Origin: Heliocidaris erythrogramma
Lineage: Eukaryota; Echinodermata; Echinoidea; Camarodonta; Echinometridae
Direction: 5' to 3'
Assembly (NCBI GenBank): GCA_025617745.1
Contig: CM046866.1
Location: 20,978,216-21,042,215, forward strand
DNA: 64,000 bases
Below the pieces are notes generated by a model, which saw nothing but the letters and a program-made list of their open reading frames with translations, had not been told where the DNA came from and did not search any database. Shown here piece after piece: positions 32,111 to 42,256 of this stretch. The position numbers and the translations under genes were made by a program. The stretch's first letter is position 1. The number at the start of each line of letters is the position of its first letter.

Positions 32111-32888
32111 TTAAAGGTGCAGCTTGATGGTAATTGCTGAATGATCGGCTACCCCATCGATCACATTCAGGTTGTTGAATAACGTGGGATCCGATTCCCT
32201 GGTGATCAGTAAGTCTAGAGTGTGACCTTTTCGATGTGTAGGTCTGGTGACGCTTTGTCTAAGGTTGTGACTTGAAAGGAGACGCTCGAAGGCAATAGCA
32301 CTTGCATCTGACGCTGAGTCAACATGGATATTAAAATCCCCTGTTATGATAATAGGCATCTGATTCAGACATACATCATCGATAAGTGATTCAAACTCTC
32401 TGGTGAATACGTCAAAGGAAGAACCTGTTGATTTCGTTGGTGGGCGATATACTACTACAAGTAATAGTGATATCGTTGAACTGATGATTTCAGCTGAAAA
32501 AACTCAAAGGACTTTGGGTTGTTATTACATTCAGGAAACCCCACACTGTTTTATTTCGCAAAGACTGAGCATTGATAGAGCAGAACTTTGCTTGAGTTTT
32601 AACAGGATACACTGTAGCAAAGGCATTCCCTTTGTCCTCAAGTCTGAATGTACTTATTCCCGCTGATCTCTGGGGGTTCTCCCGATGATGATGATAATGT
32701 GCATGGATGTGGGATCCAGCACGACGGCTTCGAAGATGGAGCAAGTTCAGTTCTTTCAGGGTCTGAAACACACATGGATCAACATATGTGGTACCACATG
32801 CATGTCTCATTGAATGAAGTTCAGCACTAGTATATTGAAAGGATGAGCTGGGCATCATTAACATGATAATCCTGTACACAAAAGGCAC
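32111..32888 (-). pseudogene. CR1-like endonuclease domain, broken
   Basis: The minus-strand frame 32888-32490 ends with CSINAQSLRNKT, the usual start of the CR1 endonuclease. After a gap the frame at about 32470-32111 has the YRPP block, PIIITGDFNIHVD, THRKGHTLDLLIT and VADHSAI, the C-terminal half. The middle of the domain is deleted, the two parts are in different frames, and a TAA ends the second just before the RT frame. Not functional. Confidence 0.75.
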
Positions 32889-33221
32889 AGTAACAAAGAA
32901 AGGTCACCCCATTGTTCCCAATTGGGCTCATTGCACAAGTACTAAGGACTGCAACTCCACATTGGCTCCGTGTATATGAGTTACATACAGCTATACATAG
33001 TGCCTGCCAGGCAGGTATTTGATGAAAAAATTATCACTCAAAATCCTCAAAAAGTTGTCACCAACCAAGGCATGTAAAATGGTTCATCAGAATCAGTGAT
33101 ACAACCTGAAACAGCTGATACAAAAATGAATTCCCAATACACTGTCAAAATAGTTGAAAAATGTGAGACATTGCAGAGCAAAAATGGTGGTGTGGCAGCA
33201 GCAAGACAGCGCCCCAGTGTT

Positions 33222-35440
33222 ATGAATTCGGAAGAAGAAGCAGTTAGGTCACGGAGACCTGCTTCTTCCGAAGAGTCGTCTAGCAAGACGACTCGGTCTT
33301 CCAGAACTCTCCCGAGTACTTCGGTACATGGGGGAGGGAGGAGGGCTACGGGTAAGTTGCCTAGTGGTGTTTCCCTGCAGAGTTTGCCAGTCTCGGAGCT
33401 TGCGGCTTCGGGGCGGGTGGCGTTAACTGATTCTGGATTGTCAACTCCGAGGCCCGTGGCTTCGGGGTGGGTGGCGTCAGATTCTAGTGGTTTGGATATC
33501 TCGAATCCAATCCCCCGGTCGTCAAGACCAGAAGGGGGGGCGGTTGTTTCCCGCACGGTAGCGTTCACTCGCTTAAATCCGTTAGGGGAGACGCGTCCCA
33601 CTACTGCAGGGCAGCCCACAGGCTTAGTCCATGTTGGTCTGGGTTCACAAACCCTAGCCCCCGGCCGATGCCATATGGGGGAACGAGTACTTCCCGGGCT
33701 GTCTACATTGCCAGCTGATGGGAATGCTCGAGCTAACAATTATGGACGCTCTTCGGAGCAACAGGTGTTTTCACCTGAGTGCGTGACTACTAGTGCTCTC
33801 CTATTGCCGCTCCCTAGCGGTTCAATAGCGGGTTCAGACGCCTTTAGTAGTCAACGGGCACATACCGAGTCATCTCGGTCTGCCCCCGCACTGGGTGCTT
33901 TTGGCTCCCAACCCATGGCTATCGCATCTTCTTGCTCAGCCAATATGGGTAATTTGTGCGAGACTTTGGGTTCGTACCCTCAGCGCACTACTCCCTTTGA
34001 GGGAGGTGAGCGTCCCTCCGCGGAGGGTTCGGTTCGTGTTTCCGAAGCGGCTTCGGGGATCCGAACGAATCCGAATAAGAGCTCTAAGAAAAGGGTTTCG
34101 GCTATGACTCTTGTCGAGCCAGCCAAGAAGAAGGCCAGGAAAAAGGCAAAAAGGGGCAAGGCTTTGCCGGCCTCTTGCCCGTCTGGCCTGGCTAACCCGG
34201 CTAGCTCCTCTCAAGCTGATATGTTCAGCATGATGCGGGCTTTCGCTCAGAATCAGGGTTGGTCCGGGTACTTCAACCCTTGCTTCTGTCCCTATTCAGG
34301 GGTCTGACTTTGAGACTAATCAGCCTTTTGTGATTGAGTCGTCTTTGTCCGAGTCGGGTTCGCCCTCCGGGCGCCGCCGGGCGAGGAGACTTTTGCTGAA
34401 CCATGGGAGGCTCAGCCTGCTGCGTCCTTTGTTAGCGGTCCTTTGTCTCATTCCACTCGGGTGGAACCAGACTTAGAGGAGGCCTCTCAAGCTTCGGTTT
34501 CTGAATCACTTGGGCAGGCGGAGCCTCAATCGCTCACCCTGTGTGGGGTGGAAGCGATTGCTTTGTTGTCTAAATATCTCCCTGAATTTCAGTCAGCCCG
34601 CGCGCAGGGTTCGACTTCGCTTTGGTTCAGGCAGCAGGATTCCTCCGAGGGTATTTCTCTCGAGGAGGATTTCAAGCTGGAGTATGACCGCATTGAGGCT
34701 GCGCTGTTGGTTAAGCACCCTGTTTCGGTTAAGGGTAAGGCCTTTGCCTTCGGTTCTCAGGATCAAGACAGCTTTTTCAAAGCTAAGACTCTTTCTCCAG
34801 AGATTTTAGAGGTTGGTCGTCGCTTGCGGGCGACTAATCTGCTAACCTCTGTTGCTTTTAAGACGGAGGATAAGCTTTGGTTTAATGTTGAAAACCAGGT
34901 TAGGGCAGGTATGCGTTTGGCGGCTTTTCAAGGGTTTCTCTCCGACCTTAGGTCCAGGGCGGAGGAGTTGAACGTTACTGATGGTGACAAGCTGGTTATT
35001 GATGACTTACTGCATACTCTTTTTTGTTTGCAGTGGTCGCAGCTTTCCACTGCAGCTGCTTCGGTTACGTTCCGTCGCAGGACCCTGGCTCTTTCGGCAC
35101 CACTGAGTCGGGCACTGCTCAACTTCTCCGAGATGTCCCGTCTCGGGGTCCTTCGCTTTTCGGTGGTAAATTCGCTATGGTTTTTCAGAGAGAGATCGAT
35201 GCGCGAAAGCAGATCTCTGATATGACGAAGCAGTTTCACACTCACTCTAAGTGGACGCGGGCCCCTGTCGGGCGGAGGCCTGCTGGTCCCGCTTCGGGTC
35301 AACACAGTCGTGTGTCTGGGGTCCCGCCTTCTGAGCCGCAGCCAGCTCCTTCTCGCGGGAGAGGGGGTCGTGGCAGGGGCTATTCGAGAGGTTCTTGTGG
35401 TAAGGCGACGGCTTCGCATAAGGCCAAGCCTAGGTTTTGA
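33222..35440 (+). pseudogene. DIRS copy B gag-like ORF
   Basis: The ATG at 33222 opens MNSEEEAVRSRRPASSEESS, nearly identical to copies A and C. It continues through VSAMTLVEPAKKKARKKAKR and ADMFSMMRAFAQNQGW, then loses about 10 bp near 34265 and about 40-60 bp near 34360, resuming with LCGVEAIALLSKYLPEFQS and DQDSFFKAKTLSPEILEVG. A third shift near 35100 moves to the frame that ends in an RG-rich tail (PSRGRGGRGRG) at 35440. At least three breaks. Confidence 0.75.
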
Positions 35441-37370
35441 TGTTCTTCCCCGAGCGTTTGTTCTTCCAGTCATGGTAGGTGGCCGACTTCATTCTTTTCT
35501 CCCCGCTTGGGAGGCCATCTCCGGGGATGCGTTTGTTCTCTCCGTCGTGCGAGACGGATTCTTCATAGATCTTTCCGCTTCGCTCCCCGGAGGGGCTATA
35601 AGAATTCGGTCACCTCCCATGTCTGCCCTGGCTCGATCTCATGCTTCAAAGGAGATCGAGTCTCTGTTGGAAAAAAGGGCTATAGAAAGGGTAAGAGACA
35701 GGCCGTCTCTTTCCCTTTCTCCAGTTTTTGTTATTCCCAAGCGCTCGGGAAAACTTCGTTTGATACTGAACCTGAAAAGAATAAACAAATTCATTCCTCC
35801 AGTACATTTTCGGATGGAGACTCTCGCCTCCATTGTTCCGTTGATCAAGAGGAAGGACTACGCGGTCTCGATAGATCTCAAGGACGCGTATTTTCACATT
35901 CCCATTCATCGCGCTTCGCGCGATCTTCTGGGGTTCTCCTTCCTCTCTGAGACTTTTCGTTTTCGTGCTCTTCCCTTCGGGCTGCGCCCGGCCCCTCGGG
36001 TTTTTACTCAAGTAGTAGCTGTGCTGGTGGCCTTCGGCTATTTTGTTACCTGGACGATTGGCTTCTTCTTGCGGAGTCGCGCGATCGTTTGCTAGACGAG
36101 ACTCGTTTGCTCGTCACTCTTACTCAAGACTTAGGTTTCCTAATAAATTGGGAAAAGTCAGAGTTAGTTCCTACTCGCAGCCCAGTTTTTCTGGGAGCGG
36201 TGTTAGACATACGGAATCAGTTGGCTCGGCCCAGTCGAGACAGGATTCTCACTGTTGTCTCTGCGACTCGCAAGCTTATTCTGGCCAGCAGGGTCAAGGC
36301 CAGACAGTGGCTTCAGTTTCTAGGTTATCTAGCCAGTCTAGTCGATGTTCTAGAGGACTGCCGGCTCCTCATGAGACCTTTTCAGAGACATCTCCTCAGG
36401 TTTTTCAAGCCGGGAAAAGACTCTTTTGGTCTGGATTCCAGTACCAGTAAGGATCAAGTCTCTTCTCTCTTGTTGGACGAGCAAGGAGTTTCTCGCGCGA
36501 GGCAGGTCCTTCAGTACCCCTCTCCTGTCGATCTTGGTTTCGACGGACGCCTCTCGGTTGGGGTGGGGAGGACACTGCAACGGCAGCACGGTTGCGGGGG
36601 ATTGGTCTCATCTTGGGACTCTTCCCCATATCAATGTCCTGGAGTTTATGGCAGTTCTCTTGACCCTGCTTCATTTCAGAAGTCGACTTCTCAGTCGTTC
36701 GGTTCTGATCCTCACGGACAATGTCACTGTGGCGGCATATATCAATCGGCAGGGAGGCACTCGTTCGGCTGCCCTGAATGCCCTAGCAGCTCAGCTGTGG
36801 AGGTGGTGTCGTCGCATGGCGATCACACCTGTGGCCTCTTTCATCCCCGGTCAGGAAAACCTCATTGCGGATTTTCTGTCTCGGGGCAGGTGTCTTCCAT
36901 TAGAATGGATGCTCCATCCGGAGGTATTTTGCTGCATTCGCAGTTGCCTAGGTCCACTGGAAGTAGATCTATTTGCGTCGGTGCTAAACCACCAGCTGCC
37001 GAAGTATTGCTCCCGTGTTCGCGATCAGGGAGCATGGGCTCTCGATGCTTTCTCCCTCAGCTGGGAGAACCTTCAAGGATTCGCCTTTCCTCCCTTCCAA
37101 CTGATTCCGCGAGTCTTGCGGAAAATCAGGGAAGATCGGGCTCGGGTGATTGTGATAGCTCCCTTTTGGCCCAGGAGGAATTGGTTTCCGGAGCTAATGA
37201 GTCTCCTAAGTGCTCAACCGTTCCTTCTCCCGCTAAGAGCGGATCTGGTGTTGCAGCCCCTCTCGGGGATTCTTCACCACAGTCCGGAGTCCCTTCATTT
37301 GACTGTTTGGCCCCTGTCAGGGAATCTGCAAGACAGTCGGGTCTCTCTGATAGAGCCGCAGACTTTTTAA
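35430..37370 (+). pseudogene. DIRS copy B reverse transcriptase / RNase H ORF
   Basis: Same domain order as copy A: SPVFVIPKRSGKLRLILNLK, SIDLKDAYFHIPIHR, LPFGLRPAPRVFT. A deletion of about 28 bp at 36030 removes the segment before the catalytic YLDD and shifts the frame. A two-base loss near 36422 shifts it again, after which RNase H (VSTDASRLGWGG, LTDNVTVAAYINRQGG, ENLIADFLSRG) and the DLFASVLNHQLPKYCSR block are open to 37370. Confidence 0.85.
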
Positions 37371-38195
37371 TGTCCAGTCGTAGGGTTTCTACTAGGGAAA
37401 TTTACAATACCCGTCTCTCGGTCTTTTTCCTTTGGTGTAAAGAAAGAAATCAAACCCCTTCTAAGGCTCCTATTGGTTCAATTGAGGATTTCTTAATCTC
37501 GTTATTTGACAAAGGGAGATCTATCTCTACTATCCGAGGCTACCGTTCGGCGATCGTGGCCATTCATTCGGGTTTCTCAGATGGTTCGGGGATTTCCAAT
37601 TCCCCGCTGTTAAGTGGTTTGATTCGGTCGTTCTTTCTGAAACGACCTCCTTGTTCTAGGTTAGTGCCGTCTTGGAGTCTGCCTAAGGTCCTGGAGGCCT
37701 TGGCGAAAACTCCTTTCGAACCTAACACCGTTAGGTGAAGCTTCGCTTCATCATCATCTTACGGTTAAGACGCTCTTTTTGGTAACTATTGCCTCTGGGC
37801 AGAGGCGCAGTACTCTTCATGCTCTCTGCCTTACTACTGGTCATGTTCGCTGGGAGAGAAAAGGCGTTAGATTGATTCCTAAGGCTTCTTTTATTGCCAA
37901 GAATCAGACAGCTGCCTCTGGCCCTGTTGAGATTTTTCTTTGTCCGCTTTCTGGGTTTTCGTCAGTGCGCGAGGACAAAGTTTGGTGTCCTGTTAGGGCT
38001 CTCAAATGGTATATTGATAAGACTAAGTCTTATCGTAAGGATGATCAGTTGTTCCTTATCACTAGAGAGCCTTTTTCTCCTGCTTCTCTTGATTCCATTT
38101 CTATTTCTTCATTTTATTGCTACCTTAGGGATGTTCCCGCAGGTGAGGCTATGTTTGCGTCAGCCACCTTGAAGGCCTCTTTGTCCTCTTTGTAA
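37250..38195 (+). pseudogene. DIRS copy B tyrosine recombinase, catalytic box deleted
   Basis: N-terminal part SARQSGLSDRAADFLMSSRR to FLKRPPCSRLVPSWSLPK, with an intact CGA where copy A has a stop. A small insertion near 37722 (AACACCG) shifts the frame. The part with ASGQRRSTLHALCL continues at 37779. An internal deletion after REPFSPASLDSIS (38100) removes the whole segment with the H-x-x-R box and rejoins just before the CYLRDVPAG tyrosine block. Inactive. Confidence 0.85.
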
Positions 38196-38274
38196 TCTTC
38201 GGTGTAATCCTCGGTGTAATCCTATTCCCTTCTGCTTGAAACATGCCTCCCGGTCTTTGAGTTGGCGCTGGTCT

Positions 38275-38370
38275 GGCATAATAGGTAGGTATATATGATT
38301 TATTGCAGTAAATTTGTAAAATCAGCACTGATTTTCTTATTTACTATATAAATCTATATACCTACCTATG
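38275..38370 (+). repeat. DIRS copy B internal complementary region
   Basis: Uninterrupted version of the ICR: complement of the left end (GGCATAATAGGTAGGTATAT...TTGCAGTAAAT) joined to the complement of the right end (TTGTAAAATCAGCACTGATT...ATACCTACC). Confidence 0.9.
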
Positions 38371-38429
38371 ACCCTCCCTCCTTCCACTCACCTTGCAAGC
38401 AACATGTTTCTACTTGGGGTTGCTCGCAA

Positions 38430-38628
38430 AAGAGGAAGATGGCCGTGGCGTGTTGACGCGCGTGAGTGGCGAAGGGGACAATAGGATTACGGGGGGGGGG
38501 GGTGCGCACAATATTGTGACTCATTTGTGTTAAATTCTCGAAGGGGTCCCGTAGTCAAGACCTACTGGCATAATAGGTAGGTATATAGATTTATATAGTA
38601 AAGAAGAAAATCAGTGCTGATTTTACAA
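38430..38628 (-). repeat. DIRS copy B right inverted terminal repeat
   Basis: Mirrors the left terminus, with a longer G run (38491-38500), and ends TCAGTGCTGATTTTACAA at 38628. The satellite resumes directly. Confidence 0.9.
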
Positions 38629-39494
38629 TTTGGTGATGCTGCCCTCATTGTTCCATCCTTTATAGGGTCAAAGCTCATTTGTCCCTTTTGTGCACTCTTC
38701 TGCATTTCTTGACGGATTTCATTCAAATTTTGTATGGAGATGTATCTTGGTATAATCTACAGATATTTAATTTTTGGTGATGCTGCCCTCATTCCGTCCT
38801 TTATAGAGTCAAAGGTCATTTTTCCATTTCTTGCACTCTTACTTCTGCATTTCTTGACGGATTTCGTTCAAATTTTGCATGAAGGTGTCTCTCGGTGTAA
38901 TCTAAAAACCTATAGTTTTTGGTGATGCTGCCACCAGTCTTCCGTCTTTTATAGGGTCAAAGGTCATACTTCAGGGCATGGCGTGAGTGCACTCTGCAGG
39001 CCACATTTCTTGATGGATTTCTTTCAAATTTTGTATGGAGATGTATCTTCGTATATCTCTCAACACATTTCTTTCAAATTTTATATGAAGATGTGTCTTA
39101 GTGAAACCGACACATTTAAATTGCTGATGCTACCCCCACTGTACCACTTTCTATACAGTCAAATGTCATATTCAGGTTGTTGTTAGGGTCAAATGTCATA
39201 TTTTCGTTGCATGCATTCTGGAGGACACATTTGTTAACTCATTTCTTTCAGATTTTGTATGTAGGTCCATTATAGATTACACCTGTACAGTTTTTGGTGA
39301 TGCTTTTTCTTCCGAATTTTCTATAAAAATGCATTATACTCTAATCTGCACAAATCGTTTTGGTAATGCTGCTCCTAGTGTTGACAATATTCCGGGCCAC
39401 TGGCAGCAATTTCTACACCATCCTTTTGTTTGAGGGAGGGGATGGGGGAGGGTCTTTGTCCCTCCTTCAAATCGCTGCCAGTGCCGGGGGATAC
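38629..39494 (+). repeat. Hairpin-capped satellite, TTGGTGATGCTGCC family, right half and end
   Basis: It continues the 25412-26446 array after DIRS copy B. Units become more diverged to the right. It closes with an imperfect hairpin at about 39397-39484 (CCACTGGCAGC ... GCTGCCAGTG) and the block CCGGGGGATAC (39484-39494). That block is the exact complement of the array's first 11 bases GTATCCCCCGG (25412-25422). Confidence 0.85.
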
Positions 39495-39556
39495 ATTTCG
39501 CATTGCGCGGCACCAGCAATGCACATTTCTAGTTATTATCATCTTATATTCTACAG

Positions 39557-39640
39557 ACAAGGAAGATGTGGAGAGTCTATCGTCTGTAGTGAATGAAGCT
39601 GTATCCATGTTACCAGATTATAACATAAGACTATCATCTT
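39557..39640 (+). pseudogene. Partial tandem duplicate of the RPRD1 exon
   Basis: TATTCTACAG followed by ACAAGGAAGATG at 39557 repeats the start of the real exon 110 bp downstream and encodes DKEDVESLSSVVNEAVSMLP then DYN.RLS. The copy has no GT donor after it and runs into the next splice acceptor. Using this acceptor without further splicing adds 110 nt, shifts the frame and meets a stop within the second copy. It duplicates a working 3' splice site and may compete with it. Confidence 0.75.
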
Positions 39641-39666
39641 TGATAATTTTATCATATATTCTACAG

Positions 39667-39842
39667 ACAAGGAAGATGCGGAGAGTCTGTCATCGGTGGT
39701 GAATGAAGCAGTATCCATGCTATCAGATTATAATAGTAGACTATCAGCTGAGATGAGTCAACGTGAATCATTGATGAAGATGCTCTCATCGTACAGGATA
39801 GGACAACAACATCATCTCAGGACTGCTCTCAAGAAACTTGAG
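39667..39842 (+). CDS. RPRD1: RPRD1-like protein, coiled-coil exon
   Basis: The 176-bp exon, with one base from the previous exon, encodes 59 codons: DKEDAESLSSVVNEAVSML, then SDYNSRLSAEMSQRESLMKM and LSSYRIGQQHHLRTALKKLE. It matches the family pattern DKE..ERLS..VDEA...LAEYN.RLAAE...R..L..ML..Y...Q...L...EKKLEEY, the coiled coil that mediates RPRD1 dimerisation and CTD binding. 3' splice site CTACAG ending 39666; 5' splice site GTAAC at 39843, phase 0. A Tc1-like remnant begins 62 bp later. The next exon is not recognisable before 64000. Confidence 0.85.
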
Positions 39843-40164
39843 GTAACAACCCTAACATTAAACTCAGTATCATCTATTATAAACTCCTCAAAAAAGTCAC
39901 TGTAGTCTAAAAGCCCTTCATACTAAACTCCTCAAAAAAAGTTTGGAAATCTGACTTTGATCGATCATTTCTCCCGAGTCTTAGTGAATATTGATGTTTA
40001 ATTGATACCACTGAAAAGATCATTTAATTCTCTTTAAAATGATACCCTACATGATATAATTATCGTTCACTGGAGGTGCAGTGCCTTGAAATGTGGGGCA
40101 AGGTCAAAATTCAAAAGTTGCAAAATGACACAATATTGAAAGTCACTGTTCTTTTTTACCGTGG

Positions 40165-40600
40165 TGATAGTGTGGGGAGGCATCTCGACTGCAGGTTGTC
40201 ATTGACGGAAACCTCACTGCTCAGAGGTATAGAGATGAGATCCTCCAACCAACAGCTGTCCCGTATTTAAGGAATATGGGGAACGACGCAATCCTGCAAG
40301 ACGACAACGCGAGACCCCACAGAGCGAGACTGGTCCGCAATTTTCTCTCGAGAGAGGATATCACGAGAATGGAGTGGGCTGCATGCAGCCCAGACCAACC
40401 CCATCGAGCATCTCTGGGATCAACTCGGACAGTCTGTACGGAAGAGAGTCACCAATGAAACGACACTGACAGGACTGCGTCAGATTCTGATTGAAGAATG
40501 GAATGTCGTTCCACGGCAACGAATCACGAAGCTCATCAGCAGCATGAGGAGGCGGTGCCAGGCGGTGGTGCAAGCACTTGGGTCTTCCACCCGTTACTGA
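40165..40600 (+). pseudogene. Tc1-like transposase, C-terminal catalytic remnant
   Basis: Tc1 transposases cut and paste at TA sites using a DD34E triad. Here the N-terminal DNA-binding half and first aspartate are gone. A WGG-like block survives at about 40170, then YLRNMGNDAILQDDNARPHR with the second aspartate, EWAACSPD, and in the next frame the NPIEHLWDQLG block with the glutamate. Two bases are missing near 40397 between these blocks. A stop near 40600 follows ALGSSTRY. Not functional. Confidence 0.85.
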
Positions 40601-40993
40601 GCCTTGATCATGTTAATTGATGAAATCAAAGTTCACTGTATGTGGCAATAAAGATGAAAATCCATTAAATCAAGCCCCTGCCTCTTCATTTTTGATGTTT
40701 TCTTGTGGTTTATGTAGTGATATGGTTCTGTGAGATAACATGGTTTGAGTCCTGTTTTGAAATACCTATGCATGCATGTTTGTTTGTTTGTTATGTGTTT
40801 GCTTGTGCAGAGGTTTGTTTGATTCCATGTTAATGTTGATGTTAAGATGCATGAAAACAAAAGAAACAACTGGGGAAACTCACTCATCACCACGGTAAAA
40901 AAGAACAGTGACTTTCCATATTGTGTCATTTTGCAACTTTTGAATTTTGACCTTGCCCCACATTTCAAGGCACTGCACCTCCATGTGAACGAT

Positions 40994-41146
40994 AATCATA
41001 TAATAATAATAATATGCCCATTTATACAGCGCAGCCACTATATGGATATACTCTACTGCGCTTAATACAAAGTATCACATTATTACCCCGGCTTTAGCCG
41101 AGCTGCCTATTATGGCGCTAAAGCATTTCAAGGAATTTCTTCCTAC
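40994..41146 (-). mobile_element. SINE-like or LINE 3'-tail insertion with (ATT)n tail
   Basis: About 150 bp interrupt the right arm of the Tc1-like element, as shown by comparison with the left arm near 40050. On the minus strand it ends GCGCTGTATAAATGGGCAT followed by (ATT)n. The CR1 fragment at 14334 ends with a similar GCG...TATAAGTGCG(T) block and (ATT)n. It may be a SINE sharing a LINE tail. Confidence 0.6.
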
Positions 41147-41306
41147 CGGGTATCATGTAGGGTATCATTTTAAAGAGAATTAAATGATCTTTTCAGTGGT
41201 ATCAATCAAACATCAATATTCACTAAGACTCGGGAGAAATGATCGATCAAAGTCAGATTTCCAAACTTTTTTTGAGGAGTTTAGTATGAAGATCTTTTAG
41301 ACTACA

Positions 41307-41451
41307 GGGCATTTAGTCAAAATCCCTTCAGAAAGTGCTTTTTGTGGTGTCCACCTTGGAACTACATAAATTATGTCTTAAAATATAGGTATTGCATGTC
41401 TTATCAATATCCCCTTTGTTCCCACACTAAAAAGTGAAGCATTAATTAGTA
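41307..41451. other. Short intron spacer
   Basis: Unassigned sequence between the Tc1-like remnant and the first DIRS left terminus. Confidence 0.4.
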
Positions 41452-42256
41452 ATTTACTGCAATAAATCGTATATACCTACCTATTATGCTAGTAGTCTTG
41501 ACTACGCGACCCCTTCAAGAACTTTAACACAAATGAGTCACATTATTTTGCGCACCCCCCCGTAATCCTATTGTTCCCCTTCGCATTTCACGCGCTGCTA
41601 CACCCAACGGCCATCTTCCTCTTTCTTGTTCGCCCCCGACGAGTTAGGATGTCGAGTCACGGCGCTCTTGAAATCAGGTCTTTTTGTATCTTTTCAGCGC
41701 GCTTTTTCGCATCTTAAAAGCACTTTTCGGTACTTATATTCGTCTAGATTATAGTACTCTTGTGTTTCATTAGTCACTCTTGCCGATTGCAAGGGATTTT
41801 TTATTCCTTTCTTGGCAATTATTTTTCACTTTCACGGTCAGCCCCACGTAGATATATTTACTGCAATAAATCATATATACCTACCTATTATGCCTGTAGT
41901 CTTGACTACGGGACCCCTTCGAGAATTTAACACAAATGAGTCACAATATTGTGCGCACCCCCCGTAATCCTATTGTCCCCTTCGCCACTCACGCGCGTCA
42001 ACACGCTACGGCCATCTTCCTCTTTCTTGCTCGCCCCCGACGAGATAGGACGTATAGTCACAGCGCTCCTGAAATCAGGTCGTATAGTATCTTTTAGGTG
42101 CGCTTTTTCGCATATTTAAAGCACTTTTAGGTACTTATATTCGTCTAGATTATAGTACTCTTGTGTTTCATTAGTCACTCTTGCCGATTGCAAGGGATTT
42201 TTTATTCCTTTCTTGGCAATTATTTTTCACTTTCACGGTCAGCCCCACGTAGATAT
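41452..42256 (+). repeat. Two extra tandem DIRS left termini
   Basis: ATTTACTGCAATAAATC starts at 41452, 41856 and 42257, so left-end units of 404 and 401 bp stand head to tail, each ending at CCCCACGTAGATAT. The first unit has variants shared with the right end at 58880-59067 (GCTAGTAG, TACGCGA, AAGAACTT, TTGTTCCCC). The second starts like copy C and changes near 42128 to the first unit's version (CTTATATTCGTCTAGATTAT). Confidence 0.85.

Larger units (their letters stand above)
26985..33210 (-). mobile_element. CR1-like LINE inserted in DIRS copy B, itself interrupted
   Basis: The minus-strand element has partial endonuclease (32888-32111), RT N-terminal part (32092-31072), a jockey-like LINE insertion (31071-28301), RT C-terminal part (28300-27148), a 3' untranslated region and a (CAT)n tail at 26985-27003, typical of CR1/L2-type LINEs. 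DIRS sequence resumes at about 33210 (CAGTGTTATGAATTCGG), with about 12 bp of the DIRS leader missing. Confidence 0.85.
26447..38628 (+). mobile_element. DIRS-like retrotransposon, copy B
   Basis: Left terminus 26447 to about 26630, 5' leader to 26984, a CR1 LINE insertion (26985 to about 33210), gag, pol, tyrosine recombinase, ICR (38275-38370) and right terminus to 38628. Satellite sequence to the left ends CATCTTTACTG and to the right begins TTTGGTGATGCTGCC. Joined, they give the uninterrupted satellite unit seen at 26138-26160. Insertion therefore left no target-site duplication, as expected for recombinase-mediated integration. All ORFs carry frameshifts. Confidence 0.9.
39905..41302. 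mobile_element. Tc1/mariner-like element with long inverted repeats, internally deleted
   Basis: The left arm 39905 to about 40169 and right arm about 40887-41302 are inverted repeats of some 265 bp; the right one has an insertion at 40994-41146. TA flanks both ends (39903-39904 and 41303-41304). A second possible boundary is TA at 39921 and 41285, before CTAAACTCCTC. Another short copy of the AAACTCCTCAAAAAAG tip lies just outside at 39881. The transposase remnant is described separately. Confidence 0.8.

Noticed and set aside
15115-38628. Endogenous retrovirus or LTR retrotransposon interpretation of the large elements
   Set aside because: No direct long terminal repeats, protease, DDE integrase or envelope. 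Inverted termini, ICR and tyrosine recombinase place them with DIRS.
39334-39608. Overlapping frames on both strands near the satellite end hairpin
   Set aside because: They lie in the inverted-repeat end of the satellite element and in the splice-acceptor region, without family features.
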